Shown here one piece after another: positions 8,808-16,943 of a stretch of 44,423 bases of DNA. The position numbers and the translations under genes are program-made. The stretch is from Neosynechococcus sphagnicola sy1 (GTDB taxonomy: Bacteria; Cyanobacteriota; Cyanobacteriia; Neosynechococcales; Neosynechococcaceae): contig NZ_JJML01000022.1 of assembly GCF_000775285.1 (NCBI RefSeq), positions 1 through 44,423 on the forward strand. The letters run 5' to 3'. The notes beneath the pieces are model-generated. The model saw only the letters and a program-made list of their open reading frames with translations, had not been told where the DNA came from and did no database searches. Positions within the stretch are counted from its first letter, which is position 1. Every line of letters begins with the position of its first letter.

Positions 8808-9377
8808 ATGGTTCCGACCCTAGCTCAACCTCTCACCCTACAAGAATTTCTTGCCCTGCCAGAAGGCGATGTCATCTACGAATTTGTTGACGGGCAAGCA
8901 GTTCCCAAGCTTTCAGACCCAGATATGTCTCCCAAATACTTTCATAGTTCCGTGACCGGCATCCTGTTTGTGTTGTTGCACCAGTGGAGCCAAGGACGGG
9001 GGCGAACTCGCATTGAATGGGCTGTTTCCTTAGTCCGTCAAGAGCAAGCTTGGGTACCTGTACCTGATCTGACCTATATCTCCTACGATCGCCTTCCCCT
9101 AACCTGGGGCGAAGATGCCCCCTGCCCCGTTCCCCCAGAACTCACGATCGAAATTATCTCTCCTGGGCAGACCTTTGGCGCAATGCTTGAGAAAGTAACC
9201 CATTATCTGTTGGCAGGTATCCTCAGGGCCTGGGTGGTAGATACCCAGGCTCACAGCATTACCGTCTTCTTTCCTGATCAGCTTCCCCGTACCTATACAG
9301 GCAATACTTCCCTTTCTGATCCTTTGCTGGAAGGGTTGAAACTTACAGCACGAGAGGTATTCCAAGATTTACAGTAA
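8808..9377 (+). CDS. Uma2-family (DUF820) PD-(D/E)XK nuclease-fold protein
   Basis: I use the ATG at 8808 (AGGAG at 8795-8799); an in-frame TTG at 8802 is less likely. The 189-residue product starts with LTLQEFLALPEG, then has YEFVDGQ, PDLTYISYDRL and ELTIEIISPGQ. These are the family's ordered acidic residues of the restriction-endonuclease-like fold. It ends with WVVDTQAHSITVFFP, another family hallmark. Uma2 genes are highly multiplied in cyanobacteria and often sit among mobile DNA, as here beside an IS remnant. Biological role unknown. Confidence 0.88.
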   Translation: MVPTLAQPLTLQEFLALPEGDVIYEFVDGQAVPKLSDPDMSPKYFHSSVTGILFVLLHQWSQGRGRTRIEWAVSLVRQEQAWVPVPDLTYISYDRLPLTWGEDAPCPVPPELTIEIISPGQTFGAMLEKVTHYLLAGILRAWVVDTQAHSITVFFPDQLPRTYTGNTSLSDPLLEGLKLTAREVFQDLQ

Positions 9378-9432
9378 CCTACTTGTTAAACTGGCTGAGA
9401 AAGCCCTCCCAGCAGGGATTTCAAGGATCGGC

Positions 9433-9460
9433 CTGCCAAACCTCTGATGCCGTAAGGCGT
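9433..9460 (+). repeat. Orphan copy of the CRISPR-like repeat from 26-129
   Basis: Twenty-eight nucleotides match the first 28 nt of the 35-nt unit at 26-60 and 95-129 with a single C/T difference, in the same orientation. The last 7 nt are not conserved. The copy ends exactly at the end of the metal ABC ATPase gene (the last base of its stop codon is 9460), so the 3' end of that gene may have been reshaped by it. Confidence 0.7.
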
Positions 9461-10209
9461 CAACAAAAAATCTGGGATTCTAAAGCTGGGGGGGGCTGAC
9501 TCTGCCCCAGTCTGCTACCATAGGCTCTCTGAAGATTTTCCGCCGTCATTACCTCTTGGGGCGTACCATCCGCAATCAGAGAACGATTCAGTAAGAGTAA
9601 TCGATCTAACTGGGTCAGGGTTTGTCCCCAATTGTGGCTACTGACCAGTAAAATCTTTCCCTCAGCCCTTAGCTCCGCATAGATCTCTAAAATCACGGCT
9701 TCGGTTGTTTGATCCACACCAGTAAAGGGTTCGTCAAATAGGAGTAAATCCGCTTTCTGGGTCAGTGCCCGCCCCAGAAATACGCGCTGCTGTTGCCCTC
9801 CAGACAACTCCCCAATGCGGCGATCGCGCAAGTCCCATATCCCCACCCGTTCCAGCGCTGATTGAACAATGGCGTGGGTTCCCTGACCCGGCGTGCCTAA
9901 CCACCCTAAATGTCGAGTACGACCCATCATGGCAACATTGCGAACGGTGACTGGATAGTCCCAATCAATCTGCGATCGCTGGGGCACATAGGCTACCCGG
10001 TAGCGTTGCTGTTGCAGAGGTTGGGAGCGAAAATCAACTCCCCCACTCACGGTCGGCACCAATCCCAGCATGGCCTTAAGCAGGGTACTTTTCCCAGCAC
10101 CATTGGGGCCAATCACCCCCACCAACTGCCCCGGCTGCACACTGAAATTCACGGCCTCCAGCCCACAAATCCCCCGATAATTGACAGCTAATTGCCGGAC
10201 TTCTAGCAT
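9460..10209 (-). CDS. Metal-ion ABC transporter ATPase (Zn/Mn type)
   Basis: The 249-residue ATPase has Walker A GPNGAGKST (about 35-43), the segment VPQRSQIDWDYPVTV typical of manganese/zinc importers, signature LSGGQQQRV, Walker B LLLFDEP and switch His in SSHNWG. It would energise uptake of Zn2+ or Mn2+ through a membrane permease. It is divergent from the binding-protein gene at 10289 across an 80-nt region with a Zur/Fur-like palindrome. No permease gene follows it; its 3' end runs into the stray repeat at 9433-9460. Confidence 0.9.
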   Translation of the reverse strand: MLEVRQLAVNYRGICGLEAVNFSVQPGQLVGVIGPNGAGKSTLLKAMLGLVPTVSGGVDFRSQPLQQQRYRVAYVPQRSQIDWDYPVTVRNVAMMGRTRHLGWLGTPGQGTHAIVQSALERVGIWDLRDRRIGELSGGQQQRVFLGRALTQKADLLLFDEPFTGVDQTTEAVILEIYAELRAEGKILLVSSHNWGQTLTQLDRLLLLNRSLIADGTPQEVMTAENLQRAYGSRLGQSQPPPALESQIFC

Positions 10210-10236
10210 AAATCCTGGGTGGGCGAAATTTACGTA

Positions 10237-10253
10237 AGAATGATTATCATTCT
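10237..10253. promoter_or_regulatory. Zur/Fur-type operator palindrome
   Basis: AGAATGAT-T-ATCATTCT is a perfect 8-1-8 inverted repeat centred in the short gap between the divergent ATPase and binding-protein genes. It closely resembles known Fur-superfamily boxes, in particular the Zur consensus around TGATNATCA. It probably represses both genes when metal is sufficient. The sequence alone does not say whether zinc (Zur) or iron (Fur) is the co-repressor. Confidence 0.75.
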
Positions 10254-10288
10254 AAGATAGCACCTTCCGTTTTTGGCATGAACATCCT

Positions 10289-11252
10289 ATGTCTTCCCTC
10301 CGTTGGTTACCCTGGAAACCCTCCGTCCTTGTGATCATGGTGAGTTTTGTGGGTGGGTGTCATGCTCCTACCCCCCAGGCCACAGGCTCCCCCGCTGCCA
10401 GTCCCAGACTACAGGTGGTTGTCACCACTAGTGTGCTCTGCGGCCTCACACAAGAAATCGCCCAAGGAGCCGTTGCTCTCAACTGTTTGGTCAAGCCAGG
10501 AACTGACCCCCATGTCTATCAACCAACACCGGAAGACCGGAAGGCGATCGAAACCGCAGCCTTAATTCTCTACGGCGGTTACAATTTTGAGCCGAGTTTG
10601 ATCAAATTGGTCAAAGCCACCTCTAATCCAGCTCCGAAGGTGGCCGTGGGTGAGGTGGCTGTACCTCAACCCTTGATGTTCAACGCAGCCGATCCTGATC
10701 CCCACGTCTGGCACAACGCCCAGAATGGGGTACGTATGGTGGCGGTGATTCAAACGCAGCTGACGCAGCTGGATCAGCGTCACAAAGATCGCTATCGCCA
10801 CAACGCCCAGGTGCTCACCCACCATCTCACCCAGTTAGATACCTGGATTCGCTCCCAGATTGCGACCATTCCCGTCACCTCCCGTAAGTTAATCACCACC
10901 CACGATGCCTTGGGTTATTATGCCGCCGCCTATGGGATTCCGGTGGAGGGGGTCACTTCAGGGGATTAGCACCGACGAGAAGCCAACCGCCGCTCGGGTC
11001 AGGGAATTGGTTGAGGAGATTGAAGCTGCTAAAATTCCCACGATCTTCGCCGAGGTATCGGTCAACCCGAAGCTGTTGACAACCGTTGCTCAGGAGGCCA
11101 AGGTGCAAATTGCCAGCCGAGAACTGTTTGCCGATGGACTAGGAGAGCCAGGGAGTGAGGGGGATACCTACGCCAAAATGTTGGCGGCAAATACTCAGAC
11201 CCTAGTGGAAGGCTTGGGGGGGAATTTTATCCCCTTCCAAGCTCAACCCTAA
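10289..11252 (+). CDS. Metal ABC transporter substrate-binding lipoprotein (cluster A-I), frameshifted
   Basis: The gene reads as two overlapping frames joined near 10948-10952, a run of five G. With four G it gives 320 residues. It has a lipoprotein signal (VSFVGGC, Cys about residue 24), TDPHVYQPTPEDR (first His ligand), DPHVWHNAQN (second His), IFAEVSVNPK (Glu) and SEGDTYAKM (Asp). The His/His/Glu/Asp set is that of MntC/PsaA-type manganese proteins, whereas classical ZnuA has a third His and a His-rich loop, absent here. The operator upstream is Zur/Fur-like, so the metal remains open (Mn or Zn). The permease gene is not in the window. Confidence 0.85.
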
Positions 11253-11932
11253 GCCAGGGCAGTAGCAAGAAAGGCAATCCCAACTAGAGCAAAGGCATAA
11301 CCACTGATCCGTCTCAGCTGCATGAGGGATTGGGCTGCTTTCTCAGCAAGGAGCTGACCCACCCCTAAAGCCGAGAGGGCGATCGCGGCCTGAATCAGGG
11401 TAAAACCAACTAAATAGGCCACCAAGGGCGTTATTTCAGCACCCACAATCGACTCTCCATAGGCGTAGCCATGAAACACGCCTGCGATCGCAGCAATGCC
11501 CGTGATCAGGGCAAAATTGAGTTGTTGATTCCAGATTAAGATCAAGCCCAATAGCAACACACTCAGGGAAATTGCGATTTCGGCACCGGGGAGATCCAGG
11601 CTGCCCAAATGCAGTCCTGTTCCCACCATCGCGGCACCGACAAACGCTGCTGGAATCAACGCCCCCCAATGACGCCCAGCGGCGAGGAGCCCAATTGCCA
11701 CGACAAAGGCGAGATGATCCAGGCCAATCACCGGATGGGCAAGTCCAGAGAGCAACCCCTCCCAGGCAGTTGCAGGGAGCCCCCCTCCCATGGCATGGTG
11801 AGCCTGGGCTTGGTGAGCGGCGTTCGATAGGGACAGGCTCACCCCGGCAATAATGGCGATCGCTCGGAGTTGTCGCTGTTTCCAGGATTGAGGTTCTCGC
11901 ACCTGGGGGGAAATACTGGATATAGATTTCAT
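11249..11932 (-). CDS. hupE: HupE/UreJ-family membrane protein (likely Co/Ni transporter)
   Basis: I choose the ATG at 11932, giving 227 residues. A positively charged N-terminus is followed by a TM/signal segment, then the family motif HPVIGLDHLAFVVAIGL and HGYAYGE, with about six or seven further TM helices. HupE/UreJ proteins are secondary nickel or cobalt permeases. The upstream cobalamin riboswitch argues for cobalt here, since cyanobacterial hupE genes under B12 control have been predicted as cobalt importers. Its 3' end overlaps the binding-protein gene by 4 nt on the opposite strand. Confidence 0.88.
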   Translation of the reverse strand: MKSISSISPQVREPQSWKQRQLRAIAIIAGVSLSLSNAAHQAQAHHAMGGGLPATAWEGLLSGLAHPVIGLDHLAFVVAIGLLAAGRHWGALIPAAFVGAAMVGTGLHLGSLDLPGAEIAISLSVLLLGLILIWNQQLNFALITGIAAIAGVFHGYAYGESIVGAEITPLVAYLVGFTLIQAAIALSALGVGQLLAEKAAQSLMQLRRISGYAFALVGIAFLATALA

Positions 11933-11944
11933 GGTGTACCTCGC

Positions 11945-12100
11945 ACACTCGATCAACCGATCACTTATCGGCAGGCATCCTGGCTGAGAGACCTCGGTCT
12001 CATGACAGTTGCGGGACAGCGTCGGACTTACACCGAACTTTCCCTGCTATTGCACCGCTGGTACAAAAACTCTGGTAGCTGCTCCCTACCAGAGCCGATA
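11945..12100 (-). promoter_or_regulatory. Cobalamin (adenosylcobalamin) riboswitch upstream of hupE
   Basis: On the minus strand the conserved core appears in order: a GGTAGGGAGCAGCTACC hairpin, GCAATAGCAGGGAA, GGTGTAAGTCCGAC, GACGCTGTCCCGCAACTGT (12023-12005) and the B12 box AGCCAGGATGCCTGCC (11985-11970). These are hallmark conserved segments of the cobalamin riboswitch. It ends shortly before the hupE start and would turn hupE off when B12 is plentiful. Outer boundaries are approximate. Confidence 0.93.
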
Positions 12101-12377
12101 AATTTCTCTCACTGTACTGCACAACGACATCTTTGCCAGCATTCCCTGCAAGGGCGATGGCCAGAGGCCGGACGATCACCATCGCGGGTAAATTTGCCTG
12201 CAAAAGGTCTATTGGTATGCTGAAATCATCTTCACAATCTTGCTATACCGATAATTGGCTAATATATGACAGAAAATTAAGAAAGCTAGGGGATGCAACT
12301 TTAGGGAACTTGTGATTGATTCCCTGTGTCTGCCCTAAGCAAACTGGGGCAATTTTTGCTAATGAGCCGCTGCGTGT

Positions 12378-13798
12378 GTGAGGAAGTCAGTGCCAACTCG
12401 TCAGTATTCGCATCAACACTTGAGAAAAGCCCAATTGCGCCCTCGGAAATATAGCGCTCCCCCCCCCAAGAGATCGCAGCGACGGGGCCTTTCCTGGATA
12501 TTGCCGCTGTTGGGGCTAACGGCCATTGCTGCTGCCAGTGCCAGTGCCGGAGCCTTCCTGGCGATGTCGATGGGCAAAACCCCCCTGATGCAGCGCCATC
12601 TCAGCCCTGCAGAGGCAGCTGTGTTTCATCAAGGCGATCGCATTTCGAGCAGCAACTTCCAGTTGCCCGCCCTCACGCGATCGGTGAATATCCTGGTGCT
12701 AGGAACAAAAGTATTGACCACCGAGGTGAATCACCTCCCCGCAGAACTGCGCAATTTACCCTATCAAGCCGTGGTCAATTCCTTTGACGGCTTGACTGAT
12801 ACCATGCTACTGCTACGGTTTAACCCCGAGACCCAGAAGTTGACGGTGATGTCAATTCCCCGCGATACCCGTACCTATGTCGAGGGGCATGGGGTGACCA
12901 AGATCAATGCTGCCAATGTCTACGGTGGGCCAGCTCTAAGCGCCCGTTCCATTAGCGAACTATTGGGGGGGTGGCGATTGATCGCTATGTCCGCATTAAT
13001 GTTCAGGGGGTGGAAAAGCTGGTGGATGCCCTGGGAGGACTCACCATCTACGTCCCCAAAGATATGCATTACCAGGATGATAGTCAGCATCTGTACATCA
13101 ACCTCAAGGCCGGGAAGCAACACCTCAGTGGCACCCAAGTACTGCAACTGCTGCGGTTCCGCTACGACAATTATGGGGATATCGGGCGGATTCAGCGGCA
13201 ACAGATGGTGATGCGAGCCTTATTTGAGCAGGCATTTAACCCCACGACCTTGGCGCGATCGCCCCAAATTATTGCTGTGATCCAATCTCACATTGATACC
13301 AATCTCAGCGTTGAAGAATTGCTGGCGCTGGCTGGTTTTGCCACGGGCATCGATCGCTCTCGGGTGAATATGTTGATGCTGCCCGGAGATTTTAGTCGTC
13401 CCAGCGAATACGATGCCAGCTACTGGCTCCCCGATCGCGATCGCATTCAAACAATGGTCTCTCAATACTTTGATCTAGGGACTGTAACTAACTCCGGCGT
13501 TGATCCAGCCCGCTTGCGGGTTGCCATCCAGAACACGACTGGAGCGGATGGCATCACAGGGGAACTTGTCCGCAAGCTAGAGCAGGCAGGTTATGGCAAC
13601 ACCTACCTTGTTGACCCAATGCAAGAGTCCTTAAAGGTGACTCGAATTGTCGCTCAGCAGGGAGATCTCGCCAGTGCCGAAGCCCTGCGGCAGCAACTGG
13701 GCTTTGGCGAAGTCCGCATCGAAAGCACTGGCAGTTTGCAATCCGATATTACAATTCAAATCGGTCGGGATTGCTTGCAGCAACTTGCCACCCCTTAG
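12378..13798 (+). CDS. LytR-CpsA-Psr (LCP) family cell-envelope ligase with LytR_C domain, frameshifted
   Basis: Two frames join at a run of seven G (12965-12971). The combined product is about 472 residues. It has a basic cytoplasmic N-terminus, one TM helix (about residues 36-60), and an LCP domain with SFDGLTDTMLLLRFNP, SIPRDTRTYVEG and KINAANVYGG before the break and IDRYVRINVQGVEKLVDALG and LRFRYDNYGDIGRIQRQQ after it. The conserved Arg/Asp residues bind polyprenyl pyrophosphate. A C-terminal LytR_C-like domain starts near RLRVAIQNTTG. LCP enzymes attach glycopolymers to peptidoglycan. The start is GTG at 12378 with an alternative GTG at 12390. Confidence 0.88.
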
Positions 13799-13902
13799 TG
13801 TCGGCCACTGACCAGGGATCATCATTCACTCTTCCAAGGTGATCACCTGGCTGTAAGGGGGGCACGCCAGAATTTATGCATTTTAGATGCACAACAGCTT
13901 AT

Positions 13903-13957
13903 CAGCATTCGAGCCAACTATCTGAGAGGCACGGCTCCCAGAGGGACTCGAATGCTG
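13903..13957. other. Long inverted repeat downstream of apcD
   Basis: CAGCATTCGAG (13903-13913) and CTCGAATGCTG (13947-13957) are perfectly complementary 11-nt arms around a 33-nt loop that itself can pair weakly (GAG/CTC segments). It begins 48 nt past the apcD stop on the minus strand and lies about 105 nt past the LCP gene on the plus strand. There is no adjacent T tract, so it is not a canonical terminator. It may be a mRNA-end structure or small RNA. Confidence 0.5.
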
Positions 13958-14004
13958 AGGGGTTGGATGTCAGGGAGCAGGAATAGGAACTAGACCCACC
14001 CGGT

Positions 14005-14491
14005 TTAGGACATTGCCTGGACAAGATAGTCAAAGTAGGGAGCAATTTCAGCTGCGTCCTCTTGGCTGAGTAAGTCTAGAGAGGCGTTTTTTCAGGCAGC
14101 GGATTGATTCCGCCATCCCCGGAACAGGAACCCCCAGAGAGTTGTACATTTCCCGTGCTCCAATGACTCCAATGGTTTCAATCGGCTCCTTATCGCCAGA
14201 GATAATACCGTAGGTAATGAGACGCAGATACCAACCATAATCTCGGAGACAGAGCGCCCGCTGCCGCTCACCGTAGGCATTCCCCCCCGGAGAGATGAAA
14301 TCAGGTCGATTTTGCCAGAGTTGCTTACTGGCTTCTTGGACAATTTTTCGTTCGTTTTCAGTCAGGACGCTGGCAATTCGCATCCGCTGCTCACCTGTTT
14401 GAAAAAACTCTTCAATGCTCTTAAGCTCCCCGGTGCTGGGATAGCGCAGTTCGTCGTCGGCTTTAAGAATGACTTGGCTAACTACACTCAT
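14005..14491 (-). CDS. apcD: Allophycocyanin alpha-B subunit ApcD, frameshifted near the C-terminus
   Basis: The N-terminal part ([20 protein letters not shown]) through ESIRCLKK is a clear ApcD, with chromophore-binding Cys81 in [14 protein letters not shown]. The uncorrected frame diverges after KK and would stop early at 147 residues. Removing one base at the six-T run 14087-14092 restores [20 protein letters not shown] and a TAA at 14005-14007, giving exactly 161 residues, the family length. ApcD is a terminal emitter in the phycobilisome core that channels energy mainly to photosystem I. It is the last minus-strand gene after the SiaC-like gene, with its own 170-nt upstream gap. Confidence 0.93.
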
Positions 14492-14663
14492 GGTATTGTC
14501 TTATTTCTGATTTACTCCCATCGTACCGAAGGATGCTTCAGTATTATCGACTGTCGGTGTTTTTTAAGATAGATTACAAATTTGCCAGTCTTCTAAGATG
14601 TCACCCGTTGGCACCAAGCAACCTAGATTTGGCACCTCTCCTAGAGAAGGGTGAGGCGTGACG

Positions 14664-15005
14664 TTAGCTGAAGTTGAGGGTGAGACTGGGTAACAAACGC
14701 TGGAGATTTTTTAAGGACTTCGTCTGCCAAAGCACTTTGTCTGACCCTTGTAACACCAGTTGCACATCCCCTCGCTGACGTACCTTGACAACAAACATTG
14801 ACAGCATACTGATCCCAGAGCTGTTGAGAAACTCTAGTTCCTGTAGGTTTAGCGTACAGGAAGAGGATTGGTCAATTGCATGGAGTAGGAGATCCATAAT
14901 GGGTTCATACTCCTTCATCCCATCTAAGCGGAGAAAGCCTCGGAAGAAGACCGTTGTCACTTCCGGTTCGTACCAAATACTGTAATCGTCTGTCTGAATC
15001 TCCAC
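14664..15005 (-). CDS. SiaC/STAS-like partner-switch protein
   Basis: The 113-residue protein starts at GTG 15005 with GGGAG nine nt upstream. It shows a beta-strand start, RGFLRLDGMKEYEPIMDLL and LNLQELEFLNSSGISMLSMF. The N-S-S-G segment before a helix matches the phosphorylatable Ser/Thr region of anti-sigma-factor antagonists and SiaC-type proteins. It follows a SiaB/DUF6272 kinase-like gene (51-nt gap) and a GGDEF gene. Its expected role is a phospho-switch partner that controls the diguanylate cyclase; this is inferred from the gene set and motif. Confidence 0.7.
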   Translation of the reverse strand: MEIQTDDYSIWYEPEVTTVFFRGFLRLDGMKEYEPIMDLLLHAIDQSSSCTLNLQELEFLNSSGISMLSMFVVKVRQRGDVQLVLQGSDKVLWQTKSLKNLQRLLPSLTLNFS

Positions 15006-15055
15006 GTCCCATCACTCCCAGCCAAGTTTGTGGCAACCGTTCTCATTCGTTTGGT

Positions 15056-15645
15056 CTAAGCCTCTAGATAGGCCATAACGCTGACGCGAACTACCTCGGG
15101 GTTCGCTGCCATGGGCTGGAACCGCCAGCCAAATTTCGCGGAATAGTCGTTGATCATGGTGATGATCCCAATATTCGACGCTCCAGTTCCTAGGGCTGCA
15201 TTCTCAAGCTGACGCGCATAGAATTCATCGGCATCTGACGAGAGAAAATCCTGAATAAATTGCTGGTATTTCTCAACATTTAGGGGATTGGCATAGTTAA
15301 TGACCTGGAAAATAATGGCCTCTGCATAAAGATAGAGGGTGATGCTAATCGGCATCTTAGCTGAGATATCACTATATTTAACTGCATTCTCAATCAGTTC
15401 ATTGGCAACATAGCTCACCGCTGCTTTGACGGTATTTTACGGTTAATCTTATTTTCAGGGGTTTCATCACCCGGAAAGAACGCTGCGAAGTAATCTCCTA
15501 AAAAATCAGCTGACAGTCCATAGTTACTCCAACGCTGCTGGCGAGCACTAGAACTGAGTGAGAAATTCAGGGTTAAAAACTCGTCACTAGCAGGAACCTC
15601 ATCCAGAAAGGCTCCAAATGTTTGCGCGGTGAAGGATTGAGTCAT
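15056..15645 (-). CDS. SiaB-like (DUF6272) ATP-binding kinase, frameshifted
   Basis: Two frames join at a four-T run (15435-15438; one base missing), giving 196 residues. The first part has SSARQQRWSNYGLSADFLGDYF. The second has AAVSYVANELIENAVKYSD, the N-box of a GHKL ATPase, and GIITMINDYSAKFGWRF. This is the pattern of DUF6272 proteins, now linked to the SiaB kinase of the Pseudomonas Sia module. It would phosphorylate the adjacent SiaC-like protein. It is co-oriented 90 nt after the GGDEF gene. No SiaA-like PP2C phosphatase is nearby. Confidence 0.75.
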
Positions 15646-15734
15646 GGCGGGGTTAGGCGGTGGGTGATATCTGGCATCTGGGAGCCACAGTGGATCCGCA
15701 GAGGGAAGGTGGGGATGACTTCAGGGGCAACGCT

Positions 15735-16614
15735 TCAGCCGACCGATTGCTCCTGTCCCATCAGAGAGCAGTGGACAATTTGATTTCGCCCTCGCTGCTT
15801 CGCCTGGTAGAGCATTTGATCCGCTGCCTCGACAAGATCCGTGGGCGATCGCTCGGGGGATGGCACGGTACAGACCACCCCAAGACTCAGGGTCAGATAG
15901 GGGCTGACTAAAGAGGTTTGATGGGGAATCCGGAGTTGGTCAATGGCGGATTGCATCTGTGTAGCAATATGAACCGCCCCTTCCTCGGACGTATGGGGCA
16001 AGATCGCGGTAAATTCTTCCCCCCCGATAGCGAGCAACTAAATCCAGGGAACGCTGAGAGACGGCAGAGAGAGACTTGGCTACGAGCTTGAGGCTGTCAT
16101 CTCCCGCCAAATGTCCATAGGTATCATTGTACTGTTTAAAATGGTCAATATCACAGAGGATGATCGCGAGGGGAGTCTGACCTCGGAGTGCTTGTTGCCA
16201 CTGTTGATCCAGATAGTCATTAAATCTTCGCCAATTGGGAATTTGGGTGAGGCCATCGATATTGGCCATGAGATTTGCCTGACGTAATTGCTGATCCCAT
16301 TGCATATCCAGCACATCGCCGTGCTCCCGGATCGTCTCGACCATCACTTCCAGATCGTACCGCTCTTGGGAGGTAATCATCAGCAGCGTCTGCAACATGG
16401 CTTCGGTACGCTGATGTTTAGCAATCTCAACCTGAAGCTTGAGGGTGAGGTCGTGGAGATCTGCCTCAATGAGATCGCCATGCTCCGCAGTTGTCGCCAA
16501 GGCAACCTCTAGGTCATGGTTGCTACGTCGCAGTTCCTCAATTTCTTCCTGGAGCCGGGTAATTTCTGCTAGTAGTTGGATTTCGCGATCGGTGGATGGT
16601 TGACTCTTTGCCAT
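15735..16614 (-). CDS. Coiled-coil GGDEF diguanylate cyclase (SiaD-like), frameshifted
   Basis: I choose the ATG at 16614, about 292 residues. The N-terminal half is a coiled coil (residues 10-115) with two related blocks, TTAEHGDLIEADLHDLTLKL and TIREHGDVLDMQWDQQL. The GGDEF domain follows: MANIDGLTQIPNWRRFNDYL, IILCDIDHFKQYNDTYGH and, after a break at a seven-G run (16019-16025), GGEEFTAILPHT. The catalytic motif itself lies at the break and reads GGEEF or RGEEF depending on the fix. It should make c-di-GMP. The order GGDEF, SiaB-like, SiaC-like suggests control by partner switching. Confidence 0.88.
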
Positions 16615-16778
16615 CGGTAACCCTAATACAGATACAGACCTAGAACTGAAGCACAATTCCGATTTTTAGGACTTTTACACGGGAGGATCCCACTTTAGCG
16701 AAAAGAATAGCTAGGCGAGATCAAGATCAAGAGAGAGAGCGATCTGAGCGCCAGCATCTGATTAACCTTAACAGGATT

Positions 16779-16925
16779 TCATTGAGCACCGACTAACTGC
16801 AAGGGCGAATCAATCTGTTTAACCCCAGACCCCACGGCTCCAGAACCAATGGGGATCGGATAGAGCGTCATTTGAGAATCATAGGCAGTCATGTCAAGGT
16901 ACGGTGGGGCCTCTGATTGCCACAA
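16779..16925 (-). CDS. Possible small ORF downstream of purH
   Basis: A TTG at 16925 preceded by GGGAGGAC (16938-16931) opens a 48-codon frame ending TGA at 16779; an internal ATG is at 16892 (37 residues). The peptide includes SEAPPYLDMTAYDSQ and LYPIPIGSGAVGSGVKQID, a composition unlike random intergenic translation. It begins 19 nt after the purH stop. I do not recognise it; it may be a small conserved protein or noise. Confidence 0.3.
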   Translation of the reverse strand: MWQSEAPPYLDMTAYDSQMTLYPIPIGSGAVGSGVKQIDSPLQLVGAQ

Positions 16926-16943
16926 CTTCAGTCCTCCCAGATT

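Noticed and set aside
12000-12203. Minus-strand ORF of 67 codons upstream of hupE
   Set aside because: It lies within the cobalamin riboswitch and its upstream leader; the structured RNA explains the sequence better.
10905-13798. Treating broken genes as true pseudogenes
   Set aside because: The breaks lie at homopolymers and the remaining sequence on both sides is fully conserved in motif content, which does not fit decay.
13799-14004. A tRNA or other classical RNA gene in the LCP-apcD gap
   Set aside because: The hairpin arms do not form a cloverleaf and no TTCGANNC arm is in the right place.
14048-14491. A truncated 147-residue ApcD variant
   Set aside because: One base at a six-T run restores the canonical C-terminus and exactly 161 residues.
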